The position numbers and the translations under genes are program-made. The notes below the pieces were generated by a model, which was not told where the DNA came from, searched no databases, and saw nothing but the letters and a program-made list of their open reading frames with translations. Positions 34,577 to 44,410 of a stretch of DNA of 64,000 bases are shown piece by piece. Source of the DNA: Alteromonadaceae bacterium XY-R5. GTDB lineage: Bacteria; Pseudomonadota; Gammaproteobacteria; Enterobacterales; Alteromonadaceae. Position 1 is the first letter of the stretch. Each line of letters starts with the position of its first letter. Location of the stretch: assembly GCA_001660395.1 (NCBI GenBank), contig LXWE01000002.1, positions 620,001-684,000 on the forward strand, given 5' to 3'.

Positions 34577-34665
34577 GTTATTTACTCCTTTTTATTTGCT
34601 GGTAACAAACAAATTGGAGTATCTAACATGGGCTCTTTACGGGCATAGCCCCGAGTCGCCGATCA

Positions 34666-34684
34666 CCACCTCCATAGGAGGTGG
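34666..34684. repeat. IS200 end hairpin 2 (left end)
   Basis: Identical 19-bp palindrome upstream of the transposase start. Confidence 0.8.
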
Positions 34685-34704
34685 TTTAAATATGGCAATG
34701 AAAA

Positions 34705-34724
34705 ACGGCCTCCGAAGAGGCCGT
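34705..34724. terminator. Terminator hairpin after the DUF3718 gene
   Basis: Stem ACGGCCTC/GAGGCCGT with CGAA loop. On the minus strand it is followed by a T-run, so it ends the DUF3718 transcript. Confidence 0.7.
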
Positions 34725-34767
34725 ATTCAAAGGCAGGCGGGGCCTGCCAACCATGTTGAACTGGTAC

Positions 34768-35163
34768 TTACAGGCGTTCTTTAATAACAGATACTAAAGG
34801 AGAGCCATTCAAACCTTGTTCGCCAACCCATGCCAGCAAGGTTTTGCCATCTTGCTCAGGCGCTTCCAGGTCGCTTTTTGGCATTTTTTTGATTAGCAGT
34901 TCGCCAGCTTCAACAGCATTGCTTAGTAATGCTGTGCGGATCAGGCTGTTGCCACCACAGGTGATACCTGTGTAGTAGTCTTGCAGTTGCAGACGATAGT
35001 CAGACTGAACTTTACGCATTTTTTTGCGCAGTTCGCCTTTGTCATCTGCTTGAACGATGTTACAGATATTTTGTAAGTCATCTTCAACGCCTGCTTGTAC
35101 AAACGTTGATGCGAATAGGGTGCTCAGGGCAATAAGAGAAGCAGTTTTAGCGATTTTCAACAT
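34768..35163 (-). CDS. DUF3718 periplasmic protein
   Basis: 131 residues with a clear signal peptide ending VQA. The GITCGGNSLIRTALLSNAVEAGELLIKKMP segment is characteristic of DUF3718, a family restricted to alteromonads, shewanellae and vibrios as far as I know. Two cysteines may form a disulfide. The function is unknown. The IS200 element sits just after its terminator and does not interrupt it. Confidence 0.8.
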   Translation of the reverse strand: MLKIAKTASLIALSTLFASTFVQAGVEDDLQNICNIVQADDKGELRKKMRKVQSDYRLQLQDYYTGITCGGNSLIRTALLSNAVEAGELLIKKMPKSDLEAPEQDGKTLLAWVGEQGLNGSPLVSVIKERL

Positions 35164-35589
35164 GGCTAATTCCTTGTATTAAAAGTAAGTTCTTAACGAA
35201 GTGGTGGTATTTCAACCTAATTGTTGAAAAAGGAAAATACCCGCCTCTGATACTTGGGTATGTCAAATAATACGAAAAAAATTAACCGCTATTGGTTAAC
35301 TTGTCTACAGGCCTCTATACATCTGAATTTCCACAAATCCACACATCCATTCGAACTTGTATGTATGTTATTATTTCGGCTAAGGTTTCTTTTTATTCGG
35401 TCTACTTTGTCCTATTTTTTGGGTAACCCTTACAAAGTTCAAGTTGGGTAAAAGCTAAGTAAAGGCTAGGTTATTTTGAGATGTTTTGAATAACCTATGC
35501 TCAATTTCAATGGTTTCAGTGTTTTGCAGGATGCTTTTGCGTGAATGAATCACGACCGGAAACGGTAATTTTTCAAATAGGTTTGGGAA
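35164..35589. other. Intergenic region, no gene seen
   Basis: AT-rich 426 bp between divergent genes. A 65-codon frame at 35254 lacks a ribosome binding site and coding character. Promoters of both flanking genes must lie here, but none is obvious. Confidence 0.4.
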
Positions 35590-36618
35590 GTGAAGCATTA
35601 TCTTTTTTACGTGGCACAGAACTACAGTTATGCCATTTTACGACCCCTTCAGGATGAAATCCGGCGCCGTGGAGATAAAGTTGCCTGGTTCTTTGAAGGT
35701 GACGAAGTCGACACGCACTATTTGCATAATGACGAGGTGCGATTAACCAGTTTATGGCAGGTATGGCACTTCAAACCCGTTGCTGTTTTTGCTCCTGGTA
35801 ATTTTATTCCTTCATTTTTTCCAGGGCTTAAAGTGGCTCTCTTTCATGGATTTAATTCTGGCAAGCGCAGTGATGAAAAAGGCCATTTCCGCATTAGGGG
35901 ATGCTTTGATTTATATTGCACGCAGGGTCCGAACACAACGGGTCCATTTAAACAACTGGAATTAAAACATGGCTTCTTTGATGTGGTGGAAACAGGATGG
36001 TGCGCTTTGGATCCGCTGCATAAGGTTGAACAAGGCAAACAGGGATCCCGTCCTACGGTATTATTGTGTTCGACCTTTTCTAAAAATTTAACCTGTGCGC
36101 CACATATATATGAAGAAGTGAAACGTCTAAGCCAGGATAGTCGTTGGGAGTGGCTGGTACAGTTTCATCCCAAAATGGATAAAGTAACGGTAGACGCTTA
36201 TAAGGCGTTGCAAAATGACAATCTGACCTTTGTAGAAACTGACAATGTATTGCCGCTTTTGCATCAGGCTGACGTCATGGTCTGCGATACGTCATCTGTA
36301 ATGTTGATGTTTTTGCTACTTGGTAAACCCATCGTAGCCTTTAACAATGCGTCAAAACCCGATTATTATTTGAATATTGACTCTGCATCACAATTATCCG
36401 GGGCAATTGAAAGAGCCCTGACTCTTCCCGCGTCATTGATGACGAGTATTCATGAACATGCTTTGAAAACGCATCCTTACCGAGATGGACGTTCGGCCAT
36501 GCGAGTACTTAATGCGGTCGAAAACATACTCACTCAGGGGAAACGGGCAAAACGCTTAAAGCCTTTCAATTTGCTCCGAAATATTAAAAAGATTGGTACC
36601 CTGGTCAGTGCGAGTTAA
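35590..36618 (+). CDS. CDP-glycerol glycerophosphotransferase-like protein
   Basis: 342 residues with a two-Rossmann layout. ALFHGFNSGKRSD and a C-terminal VMVCDTSSVMLMFLLLGKPIVAFNN match the CDP-glycerol glycerophosphotransferase (TagF-like) family. The start is GTG at 35590. No lipid or wall glycan genes accompany it, so it is an orphan and may modify a surface glycan. It overlaps the convergent LysR gene by 4 bp at the 3' end. Confidence 0.72.
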   Translation: MKHYLFYVAQNYSYAILRPLQDEIRRRGDKVAWFFEGDEVDTHYLHNDEVRLTSLWQVWHFKPVAVFAPGNFIPSFFPGLKVALFHGFNSGKRSDEKGHFRIRGCFDLYCTQGPNTTGPFKQLELKHGFFDVVETGWCALDPLHKVEQGKQGSRPTVLLCSTFSKNLTCAPHIYEEVKRLSQDSRWEWLVQFHPKMDKVTVDAYKALQNDNLTFVETDNVLPLLHQADVMVCDTSSVMLMFLLLGKPIVAFNNASKPDYYLNIDSASQLSGAIERALTLPASLMTSIHEHALKTHPYRDGRSAMRVLNAVENILTQGKRAKRLKPFNLLRNIKKIGTLVSAS

Positions 36619-37451
36619 CTCGCACTGGCTTCCTCCTGCAAGAACTGCTCACACCATTTTTTAAAGCGAGTTCGCTCAGGATGATTATCTCCCTTTCGAG
36701 TGTATAAATAGAGTGGGAGCTGGGCGATCCTTACTTCACTCAGTTGTAGAGCATTAAGGTTGTTTTCATCAATTACATTAGGCAATAAGCAGCAACCACC
36801 CTGAGCTTTAAGCATATCCAGTGCAACCTGAATTGATTCTGTGGTGCAGATGGTTGTTGATTTATTTAGATGTCCTTTTTCCCAGTCTTCCATTGCTTTA
36901 TTGAACAAATGAAGTTTCACATACTGCCGAGGAGGCATTTCTTGGCTGCTGGCAAACAAATGCATATCAAATGAGCGGATGACCTGGCCGTGCAGATCAT
37001 CCGATTTTAGCGGATGGTGCACTAATGCCACATCGGCCTGATGTTCCTGCAATTGCCTGACTAATTGGTGTTTATCACTGAATTCTACTGACAGCGAGTA
37101 TTCATCCGATTGGCTCCAGTGCTGAGTTAAGTCTTTACCTACTAGAAACCAGGCATTTGCAGTTGTAGCCAACCTTAACGGATGGATGCCGGAATTAACC
37201 TGATCGAGACTGCTTTTCGCCTGGCGCAACGTTTTAACCAGACTTTCGGCATAAGGTAACAACTGTTCGCCAGCAACCGTCAACTGAATACTGTTGCGAT
37301 GGCGTGCAAAAAGCGGGGCGTGGAAATATTCCTCTAGCTGACGGATCCTGCTGCTAATGGCAGATTGGGTCAGATAAAGTTGTTCGGCAGCTTTGCCGAA
37401 GTGGCGGGTCCTTGCAACCTCTAAAAAGGTTTCAAAAAAGCGCACATCCAT
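36615..37451 (-). CDS. hdfR: LysR-family regulator, HdfR-like
   Basis: N-terminal winged helix MDVRFFETFLEVARTRHFGKAAEQLYLTQSAISSRIRQLEEYF is very close to E. coli HdfR, which represses flhDC. The 278-residue length and the effector domain are also comparable. In alteromonads flhDC is usually absent, so the target here may differ. Convergent with the CDP-glycerol-like gene. Confidence 0.8.
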   Translation of the reverse strand: MDVRFFETFLEVARTRHFGKAAEQLYLTQSAISSRIRQLEEYFHAPLFARHRNSIQLTVAGEQLLPYAESLVKTLRQAKSSLDQVNSGIHPLRLATTANAWFLVGKDLTQHWSQSDEYSLSVEFSDKHQLVRQLQEHQADVALVHHPLKSDDLHGQVIRSFDMHLFASSQEMPPRQYVKLHLFNKAMEDWEKGHLNKSTTICTTESIQVALDMLKAQGGCCLLPNVIDENNLNALQLSEVRIAQLPLYLYTRKGDNHPERTRFKKWCEQFLQEEASAS

Positions 37452-37526
37452 GGGAATTAAACGTAATAGGTTAAAACACTCTATCTTACGGGGGAATTAA
37501 ACGCTGTCTAGCTATTTAAAACGATA

Positions 37527-37548
37527 TAAGGCCCGGTAAAGGGCCTTA
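37527..37548. terminator. Hairpin between minus-strand genes
   Basis: Stem TAAGGCCC/GGGCCTTA, 8 bp, in the gap downstream of the small protein gene at 37553. The following T-run is weak. Confidence 0.5.
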
Positions 37549-37552
37549 ATAC

Positions 37553-37774
37553 TTAGATTTTTTCAACTTGAGCATAACCTTCCGAACTTAGCTCTGCGTT
37601 GACGCATTTGAGAATAAACGCCTGCATCTCACTGGCCTCAACACCATCTTCCTGAGCGATGTCGGTACAGTAGGCTTTTAATTCGTCAATCAGTTCTTTA
37701 GGGGCTTGTGGCACATCTTGAGCAACCACCTGCACGCTGAGTAATGCTGAAACCAGCAAAACGCGTTTAAACAT
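37553..37774 (-). CDS. Small periplasmic hypothetical protein
   Basis: 73 residues with a signal peptide (FKRVLLVSALLSVQVVAQ) and a helical acidic body containing two cysteines (ELKAYC and ILKC). Follows the 60-residue gene at 37801 by 26 bp. No family recognised. Confidence 0.65.
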   Translation of the reverse strand: MFKRVLLVSALLSVQVVAQDVPQAPKELIDELKAYCTDIAQEDGVEASEMQAFILKCVNAELSSEGYAQVEKI

Positions 37775-37800
37775 ATTTGCCTCAGAAACATGAGGTTGAA

Positions 37801-37983
37801 CTAATTCTCAGGGTAGTAATCTTCCCTTTGACGTTTTTGCTTTTGCCGTTGACTCTGTTTCAAATCTAAGTCGGCAACCTTAGATTTGCCTTTTCTGGCA
37901 CTTTTGCTTTTAGAGCCAAAATCGCCTTCGAAGTCTTCGTAATCTTTAATGTCTTCTTTAGAATGACGGTAATCTTTTCCCAT
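37801..37983 (-). CDS. Small highly charged hypothetical protein
   Basis: 60 residues, rich in Lys, Asp, Glu and Arg, with no hydrophobic core (GDFGSKSKSARKGKSKVADL). Possibly disordered. The ATG at 37983 is plausible, and it sits directly upstream of the periplasmic protein gene on the same strand. No family recognised. Confidence 0.55.
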   Translation of the reverse strand: MGKDYRHSKEDIKDYEDFEGDFGSKSKSARKGKSKVADLDLKQSQRQKQKRQREDYYPEN

Positions 37984-38282
37984 GACTAAACTCTGGAGCT
38001 AACTCACACACTTATTTTGGTGTATTTAGCATGACGGTAAAGCAAAAAAAAATGTTCGTAACGATAAAAAAATATGCATGCTCATTTTTGCCGCAAAAGT
38101 CGTCAACTCCGCGAAGCCGTTGAGATTAATTGAATTCAGAATTATCTGATTGCATAGCTCATATCTGCAAAAACTATGAAAAATTTCGTCGCTTCACGTA
38201 TCTTATGTGCACGCTACATTTGCAATTTATCTATGTAGGCGCTTAAGACGTTTGCAAAGCACAGTATGTAAAGAAGGATAGT

Positions 38283-39089
38283 ATGAACAAAATCGCAATT
38301 TTTGGTGCGAACGGGCGTATGGGCCGTGTATTAATAGAGGCAATAGATGCAAACGAGCAAACTAGCCTGGTGGCGGCAAGTGTCCGACCGGATTCAGCCT
38401 GGGTTGGGATGGACGTGGGGGAATTAGCCGGTATTGGTAAACGAGATCTTGCTGTGTCCGGTTCTTTTGAAAAGTTGGCTAATCAGATTGAAGTCGTGAT
38501 TGATTTTACTTTGCCTGCTGCGCTGGAGGCCAATCTGGCCTGGTGTGTCGAAAATCGTAAACCTGTCGTGATTGGCACCACTGGCCTGAATCCAGTACAG
38601 AAAGCATTATTGTCTGACGCAGCCAAACATATTCCTATTGTATTTGCGGCGAACTATAGCGTCGGCGTTAACCTTATGTTGAATCTGGTTCGCCAGGCTG
38701 CAAAGGTAATGGGGCACACTGCAGATATTGAAATTATCGAAGGTCATCACCGCTTTAAGAAAGACGCGCCATCAGGCACGGCAATGGCAATAGGTGAGGC
38801 AATTGCTGACGAGTTAGGTCGAGATTTATCTACTTGTGCTGTGTATGGCAGAGAAGGGGATACCGGTGAACGTGATCAAAAAACGATTGGATTTGCGACA
38901 GTTAGAGCCGGCGATATCGTGGGTGATCACACAGCTCTTTTCGCCGAAATTGGTGAGCGGTTAGAAATTACACACAAAGCATCAAGTCGTCTTACCTTCG
39001 CCAAGGGCGCTGTTGCTGCAGCCTCATGGTTACTAAATCAGCCTGCTGGTTTGTATGATATGGCAGATGTATTGGGACTGAAATCTTAA
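38283..39089 (+). CDS. dapB: 4-hydroxy-tetrahydrodipicolinate reductase
   Basis: 268 residues. [14 protein letters not shown] binds the nucleotide, and [18 protein letters not shown] carries the catalytic His and Lys of DapB. It makes tetrahydrodipicolinate for lysine and peptidoglycan. As in many gammaproteobacteria it lies upstream of carA, with a promoter and a leader in between. Confidence 0.96.
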   Translation: MNKIAIFGANGRMGRVLIEAIDANEQTSLVAASVRPDSAWVGMDVGELAGIGKRDLAVSGSFEKLANQIEVVIDFTLPAALEANLAWCVENRKPVVIGTTGLNPVQKALLSDAAKHIPIVFAANYSVGVNLMLNLVRQAAKVMGHTADIEIIEGHHRFKKDAPSGTAMAIGEAIADELGRDLSTCAVYGREGDTGERDQKTIGFATVRAGDIVGDHTALFAEIGERLEITHKASSRLTFAKGAVAAASWLLNQPAGLYDMADVLGLKS

Positions 39090-39154
39090 CATTTTGGCGG
39101 GTTGGTTGAATTTTTATGTCGAGAAGGTTATTTTAATAAAAAATGTAATTCATA

Positions 39155-39184
39155 TTGGACTGTAATCCGCCTTTCGTGTATAGT
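39155..39184 (+). promoter_or_regulatory. Promoter of carAB
   Basis: TTGGAC (39155-39160), 18-bp spacer, TATAGT (39179-39184). It would start transcription about 39191, giving a leader of about 160 nt before carA. Confidence 0.6.
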
Positions 39185-39205
39185 GTTGAGAATTTGCCAG
39201 AATTT

Positions 39206-39290
39206 TGCGATTTTTTACACGATCGCAGGAATATTAGCTGCAAATAACGTTAAAACGGGATGTAAATCATATGTTTACAACCCGTTTTTT
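39206..39290 (+). promoter_or_regulatory. carAB leader with intrinsic terminator (attenuator candidate)
   Basis: The leader holds a TGCGAT/ATCGCA stem (39206-39227) followed by a strong hairpin with arms AAACGGG-A-TGTAAA and TTTACA-A-CCCGTTT and a T-run ending near 39290. A terminator inside the leader and before the AGGAGG of carA suggests transcription attenuation, or simply read-through termination after dapB. Confidence 0.6.
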
Positions 39291-39351
39291 GTAGGGTTTT
39301 GAGGCTTTCGCCGGCTTAATTCCCTTGGTTACCCTTAAATAGGAGGTTGAC

Positions 39352-40482
39352 TTGGCTAATTCTGCCCTTTTGGTGTTAGAAGACGGTTCAGTTTTCAAAG
39401 GCACCGCAATCGGAGCAACAGGAGTTTCTGTTGGTGAGGTCGTTTTTAATACTTCGATGACCGGCTATCAGGAAATACTTACCGATCCTTCATATGCTGA
39501 GCAAATTGTGACCCTGACTTACCCTCACATAGGGAATACGGGAACCAACTCAGAAGATAAAGAATCTGATAAAATCTGGGCAAAAGGCCTTATCATTCGT
39601 GACCTTCCTCTCATCGCCAGTAATTTCCGCAACGAACAATCCCTCTCTGATTATCTCATCGCTAATAATATTCTTGGTATTGCTGATATCGACACGCGTC
39701 GCTTAACACGTATTTTGCGTGATAAAGGTGCACAGAACGGCTGTATCATTGCGGGAGAGGACTTGGATGAAGCGAAAGCACTAGAACTGGCTAAAGCCTT
39801 CCCTGGATTGAAAGGGATGGATTTAGCGAAAGAAGTGACCACGCAAGAAAGTTTTAACTGGAACGACGGTGTTTGGGCGCTGGGTCAAGGATACGCTGAA
39901 GACCAACAGGACTTACCGTTCCACGTTGTCGCGTATGACTTTGGTGCGAAACACAACATTCTGCGTATGTTGGTTGACCGCGGTTGCCGTTTGACGGTTG
40001 TACCTGCTAAAACCTCTGCTGCTGACGTGTTAGCGTTAAATCCGGATGGCGTCTTCCTGTCTAATGGCCCTGGCGACCCAGAGCCGTGTTACTATGCAAT
40101 CAGTGCAATTAAGACGTTGCTGGATGAAGAATTGCCAATTTTTGGTATCTGTTTGGGACATCAGTTACTGGCACTGGCCAGTGGCGCGAAAACAATCAAA
40201 ATGAAGTTTGGTCACCACGGTGCTAACCACCCGGTGAAAGACATCAAAAACAATCGCGTGATGATCACTAGCCAGAACCACGGTTTCGCAGTAGACGAAA
40301 GCAGTCTGCCTTCCAATCTGGAAGTGACTCATGTTTCCTTGTTTGACCAATCCCTGCAAGGCATCCATCGCACTGATAAGCCAGCGTTTAGCTTCCAGGG
40401 GCACCCTGAAGCAAGCCCAGGCCCTCACGATGCCGCACCATTGTTCGATCATTTCATCGAACTGATGCAAGCAAGCCGTTAA
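39352..40482 (+). CDS. carA: Carbamoyl-phosphate synthase small subunit
   Basis: 376 residues with the class I glutaminase motif [12 protein letters not shown] (catalytic Cys) and the matching [12 protein letters not shown] His/Glu. It releases ammonia from glutamine for CarB. Start is TTG with AGGAGG 5 bases upstream. Followed directly by carB. Confidence 0.96.
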   Translation: MANSALLVLEDGSVFKGTAIGATGVSVGEVVFNTSMTGYQEILTDPSYAEQIVTLTYPHIGNTGTNSEDKESDKIWAKGLIIRDLPLIASNFRNEQSLSDYLIANNILGIADIDTRRLTRILRDKGAQNGCIIAGEDLDEAKALELAKAFPGLKGMDLAKEVTTQESFNWNDGVWALGQGYAEDQQDLPFHVVAYDFGAKHNILRMLVDRGCRLTVVPAKTSAADVLALNPDGVFLSNGPGDPEPCYYAISAIKTLLDEELPIFGICLGHQLLALASGAKTIKMKFGHHGANHPVKDIKNNRVMITSQNHGFAVDESSLPSNLEVTHVSLFDQSLQGIHRTDKPAFSFQGHPEASPGPHDAAPLFDHFIELMQASR

Positions 40483-40499
40483 TCTTAAGGGAAGTAGCA

Positions 40500-43400
40500 A
40501 TGCCAAAACGTACCGACTTAAAAAGTATTCTGATTCTAGGCGCTGGCCCCATTGTTATCGGCCAGGCATGTGAATTTGACTATTCTGGCGCTCAGGCCTG
40601 TAAAGCCCTGCGTGAAGAAGGATATCGGGTTATTCTGGTTAACTCGAACCCTGCCACCATCATGACTGACCCGGAAATGGCCGATGCTACATACATCGAG
40701 CCGATTCACTGGGAAGTGGTGAGAAAAATTATTGAGAAAGAGCGTCCGGATGCTGTTCTACCTACTATGGGTGGTCAAACGGCATTGAACTGTGCGCTTG
40801 ATCTTGAAAAGCACGGAGTGCTGGCTGAATTCGGTGTTGAGATGATTGGCGCGACTGCCGACGCCATCGATAAAGCTGAAGACCGTAATCGTTTCGACAA
40901 GGCAATGAAGTCTATCGGCCTTGAATGTCCGCGTGCAGAAATTGCTCACACCATTGAAGAAGCTCACGATGTGCTAACCCGCATTGGCTTTCCTTGTATC
41001 ATCCGCCCGTCTTTTACCATGGGTGGCACTGGTGGTGGCATCGCATACAATATTGATGAGTTTGATGAAATCTGCCGTCGTGGTTTGGACCTGTCTCCAA
41101 CTAACGAGCTGTTGATTGATGAATCTCTGATTGGTTGGAAAGAATACGAAATGGAAGTGGTACGTGATAAAGCAGATAACTGCATTATCGTATGTACCAT
41201 TGAGAACTTCGACCCAATGGGCGTGCACACGGGTGACTCAATCACTGTAGCTCCGGCGCAGACTCTGACGGACAAAGAATTCCAAATTATGCGTAATGCT
41301 GCCATGGCAGTACTGCGTGAAATCGGTGTTGAAACCGGTGGTTCAAACGTACAGTTCGGTGTGGATCCTAAAACGGGCCGTATGGTCATCATTGAGATGA
41401 ACCCACGCGTATCTCGTTCTTCTGCGCTGGCATCGAAAGCAACGGGTTTCCCGATTGCTAAAGTTGCAGCTAAACTGGCGGTAGGTTACACGCTGGATGA
41501 ACTGGCCAATGATATTACTGGCGGTTTAACGCCTGCGTCATTCGAACCTGCTATCGATTACGTTGTTACCAAGATCCCTCGTTTCAACTTTGAGAAGTTT
41601 GCTGGTGCTAACGACCGTCTGACCACTCAGATGAAGTCGGTAGGCGAGGTGATGGCGATTGGCCGTAACCAACAGGAATCTCTGCAAAAGGCATTGCGTG
41701 GTTTGGAATTAGGTGCCAACGGTCTGGACCCGATTGTGGATCTGAATGACCCCGAGAGCCGCAACAAGATCGTGCACGAATTACGTGAAGCGGGCGCTGA
41801 GCGAATTTGGTACATCGCCGATGCTTTCCGTAGTGGCATGAGCGTGGATGAGATCTTCGCTCTGACCAACATTGATCCTTGGTTCCTGGTGCAAATCGAA
41901 GAATTGGTTGCGCTGGAAGCTCAGGTGGCTGAGAAAGGTATTTCAGGTATCGACGCAGACTTCATGCGTATTTTGAAGCGTAAAGGTTTCTCTGACGCCC
42001 GTCTGGCCGATTTGACTGAAGTCGCAGAAAGCGATGTACGTGATATTCGTCGTAAATTTGGTATCAACCCAGTTTACAAACGTGTAGACACTTGTGCGGC
42101 AGAATTCTCAACCAGCACTGCTTACATGTATTCTTCTTATGACGAAGAGTGTGAAGCACAGCCGACCGATAAAGATAAAATCATGGTATTGGGCGGTGGT
42201 CCAAACCGTATCGGTCAGGGTATCGAATTCGATTACTGTTGTGTTCACGCCGCCCTGGCGATGCGTGAAGACGGTTACGAGACCATTATGGTTAACTGTA
42301 ACCCAGAGACAGTATCAACAGACTATGATACGTCAGACCGACTGTACTTCGAACCAGTGACCCTGGAAGACGTGCTTGAAATCGTGCGTATCGAGAAACC
42401 TAAGGGCGTTATTGTTCAGTATGGTGGACAAACTCCACTTAAACTGGCTCGTGCGCTTGAAGCTAACGGTGTGCCTATTATCGGTACCTCACCAGATGCT
42501 ATCGATCGTGCAGAAGACCGTGAACGTTTCCAGCAAATGGTGCGCAAGCTAGGCTTGAAACAGCCAGCGAATGCCACTGTAAGCAATATGGAACAAGCAT
42601 TGGTTGAAGCGGAGAAAATCGGTTTCCCATTGGTTGTGCGTCCGTCTTATGTATTAGGTGGTCGAGCGATGGAAATCGTATACGACCTGAAAGACCTGAA
42701 GCGTTACCTGAACGAAGCGGTAAAAGTGTCTAACGAAGCCCCAGTATTGCTGGACCGTTTCCTTGACGACGCTATAGAAGTGGATCTGGATGCTATCTGT
42801 GACGGCGAAAACGTAGTTATCGGCGGTATCATGGAACACATCGAACAAGCCGGCGTTCACTCAGGTGATTCTGCCTGTTCTCTGCCTCCATATAGCCTGA
42901 ATAAAGAAATTCAGGATGTGATGCGTGAGCAAGTTAAAGCCATGGCACTGGAATTGGGCGTTATCGGCCTGATGAATACCCAGTTTGCGGTGAAAGATGG
43001 TGAAGTGTACCTGATTGAAGTAAACCCACGTGCTGCGCGTACCGTGCCGTTTGTGTCTAAAGCTACAGGTCAGCCGCTGGCGAAAATCGCTGCGCGAGCC
43101 ATGGTTGGACAATCACTGGTACAACAGGGTGTAAACGAAGAAATCATTCCTCCTTATTACTCTGTAAAAGAAGTGGTGATCCCATTCGCTAAGTTCCCAG
43201 GTGTTGATCCGTTGTTAGGCCCAGAAATGCGTTCTACCGGTGAAGTGATGGGTGTAGGTGAAACATTTGAAGAAGCCTATGCTAAAGCTAATCTGGGTGC
43301 CAGTGCTCCAATTCCTACGGGTGGTAAAGCGTTGTTGTCGGTGCGTTGCAACGATAAGAAGCGTATTCTGGAATTGGGCCGTTCGATGGTTGAGAAAGGC

Positions 43401-43724
43401 TTCAGCCTTGAAGCAACTCGCGGCACGGCAGCTGAGCTAAACGAAGCCGGTATTCCATGTTCAGTCGTGAATAAACTGAGCGAAGGTCGTCCAAACATCG
43501 TTGATGCGATTAAAAACCGTGAATACACCTACATAGTGAATACCACGGAAGGACGCCAGGCCATTTCTGACTCCGTCTATATTCGTCGCGAAGCCTTGTT
43601 GAACAAGGTGGCGTATACGACGACTATGAATGCAGCCTTTGCTACAGTGAAAGCGAACAAAGCCGATGATCGTGCCAGAGTCAACTCTGTACAGGAATTG
43701 CACGAACGCGTTGCGAATCGTTAA
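40500..43724 (+). CDS. carB: Carbamoyl-phosphate synthase large subunit
   Basis: 1074 residues, with two homologous ATP-grasp halves starting [21 protein letters not shown] and [20 protein letters not shown], and a C-terminal allosteric domain. It makes carbamoyl phosphate from bicarbonate, ammonia and two ATP for arginine and pyrimidines. 17 bp after carA. Confidence 0.97.
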   Translation: MPKRTDLKSILILGAGPIVIGQACEFDYSGAQACKALREEGYRVILVNSNPATIMTDPEMADATYIEPIHWEVVRKIIEKERPDAVLPTMGGQTALNCALDLEKHGVLAEFGVEMIGATADAIDKAEDRNRFDKAMKSIGLECPRAEIAHTIEEAHDVLTRIGFPCIIRPSFTMGGTGGGIAYNIDEFDEICRRGLDLSPTNELLIDESLIGWKEYEMEVVRDKADNCIIVCTIENFDPMGVHTGDSITVAPAQTLTDKEFQIMRNAAMAVLREIGVETGGSNVQFGVDPKTGRMVIIEMNPRVSRSSALASKATGFPIAKVAAKLAVGYTLDELANDITGGLTPASFEPAIDYVVTKIPRFNFEKFAGANDRLTTQMKSVGEVMAIGRNQQESLQKALRGLELGANGLDPIVDLNDPESRNKIVHELREAGAERIWYIADAFRSGMSVDEIFALTNIDPWFLVQIEELVALEAQVAEKGISGIDADFMRILKRKGFSDARLADLTEVAESDVRDIRRKFGINPVYKRVDTCAAEFSTSTAYMYSSYDEECEAQPTDKDKIMVLGGGPNRIGQGIEFDYCCVHAALAMREDGYETIMVNCNPETVSTDYDTSDRLYFEPVTLEDVLEIVRIEKPKGVIVQYGGQTPLKLARALEANGVPIIGTSPDAIDRAEDRERFQQMVRKLGLKQPANATVSNMEQALVEAEKIGFPLVVRPSYVLGGRAMEIVYDLKDLKRYLNEAVKVSNEAPVLLDRFLDDAIEVDLDAICDGENVVIGGIMEHIEQAGVHSGDSACSLPPYSLNKEIQDVMREQVKAMALELGVIGLMNTQFAVKDGEVYLIEVNPRAARTVPFVSKATGQPLAKIAARAMVGQSLVQQGVNEEIIPPYYSVKEVVIPFAKFPGVDPLLGPEMRSTGEVMGVGETFEEAYAKANLGASAPIPTGGKALLSVRCNDKKRILELGRSMVEKGFSLEATRGTAAELNEAGIPCSVVNKLSEGRPNIVDAIKNREYTYIVNTTEGRQAISDSVYIRREALLNKVAYTTTMNAAFATVKANKADDRARVNSVQELHERVANR

Positions 43725-43776
43725 TCCCTGAGATACATAGGTTTTACACAGTTTTTTTCTGTGCCGAAATCAAGTA

Positions 43777-43804
43777 AAGTGCGCATATGTTTGCGCACTT
43801 TTCA
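43777..43804 (+). terminator. Terminator after carAB
   Basis: Stem AAGTGCGCA/TGCGCACTT and a T-run. A smaller CACAG/CTGTG hairpin with T-rich loop lies 25 bp before it. Confidence 0.8.
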
Positions 43805-43861
43805 TTTGTGTCGCTAAAAAGCTAAATTTACGTTTTTAAAGAATAAGTGAGTTATTGATCC

Positions 43862-44338
43862 ATGAGTCAGTACCCTATGACTGCCAAGGGTGCAGAGTTA
43901 CTGCGCCAGGAATTGCACGAATTAAAATCCGTCAAGCGCCCTGAAATTATTGCTTCAATCGCGGAAGCACGAGAGCACGGCGATCTGAAAGAAAATGCTG
44001 AGTATCACGCTGCGCGTGAACAGCAAAGTTTCTGCGAAGGACGTATTCAGGATATCGAAGGGAAGTTGTCTAACGCCCAAATTATTGATGTCACCAAAAT
44101 GCCTAATAACGGCAAAGTGATCTTTGGTGCTACCGTCACTATTTTGAATCTGGATACAGATAAAGAAACGACCTACCGTATCGTAGGTGATGATGAAGCA
44201 GATATTAAAAGTAATCTGATTTCTGTTAATTCACCTATTGCCCGCGGTTTGATTGGTAAAGAATTAGATGACGTAGTGAATATCCAAACGCCGGCCGGTC
44301 CGGTTGAGTTTGAAATTTCTGCGGTAGAATATATCTAA
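43862..44338 (+). CDS. greA: Transcription elongation factor GreA
   Basis: 158 residues: N-terminal coiled coil with [21 protein letters not shown] and C-terminal FKBP-like domain. It rescues backtracked RNA polymerase. Normal length and family context downstream of carAB. Confidence 0.96.
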   Translation: MSQYPMTAKGAELLRQELHELKSVKRPEIIASIAEAREHGDLKENAEYHAAREQQSFCEGRIQDIEGKLSNAQIIDVTKMPNNGKVIFGATVTILNLDTDKETTYRIVGDDEADIKSNLISVNSPIARGLIGKELDDVVNIQTPAGPVEFEISAVEYI

Positions 44339-44357
44339 GGTCGACAGAATCGACATT

Positions 44358-44384
44358 AAAAGGAGCCTTAAGGCTCCTTTTTTG
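44358..44384. terminator. Bidirectional terminator after greA
   Basis: Stem AAAGGAGCC/GGCTCCTTT with TTAA loop and T-run on both strands, between convergent genes. Confidence 0.85.
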
Positions 44385-44410
44385 TATACGTTGAATGGCT
44401 GAATGCGGGA

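Larger units (their letters stand above)
34070..34690 (-). mobile_element. IS200/IS605-family element, IS200 type
   Basis: The element carries one minus-strand transposase and is bounded by two identical 19-bp palindromes, CCACCTCC-ATA-GGAGGTGG, at 34076-34094 and 34666-34684. Such subterminal hairpins are what TnpA recognises in single-stranded DNA; no inverted terminal repeats are expected. Exact ends cannot be fixed without an empty site. A second hairpin, GGCACCC/GGGTGCC, lies at 34106-34123. Confidence 0.78.

Noticed and set aside
35254-35451. 65-codon frame upstream of the CDP-glycerol-like gene
   Set aside because: No ribosome binding site, AT-rich low-complexity product.
39102-39302. 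66-codon plus-strand frame in the carAB leader
   Set aside because: It runs through the carAB promoter and terminator, has no ribosome binding site and no known relatives by eye.
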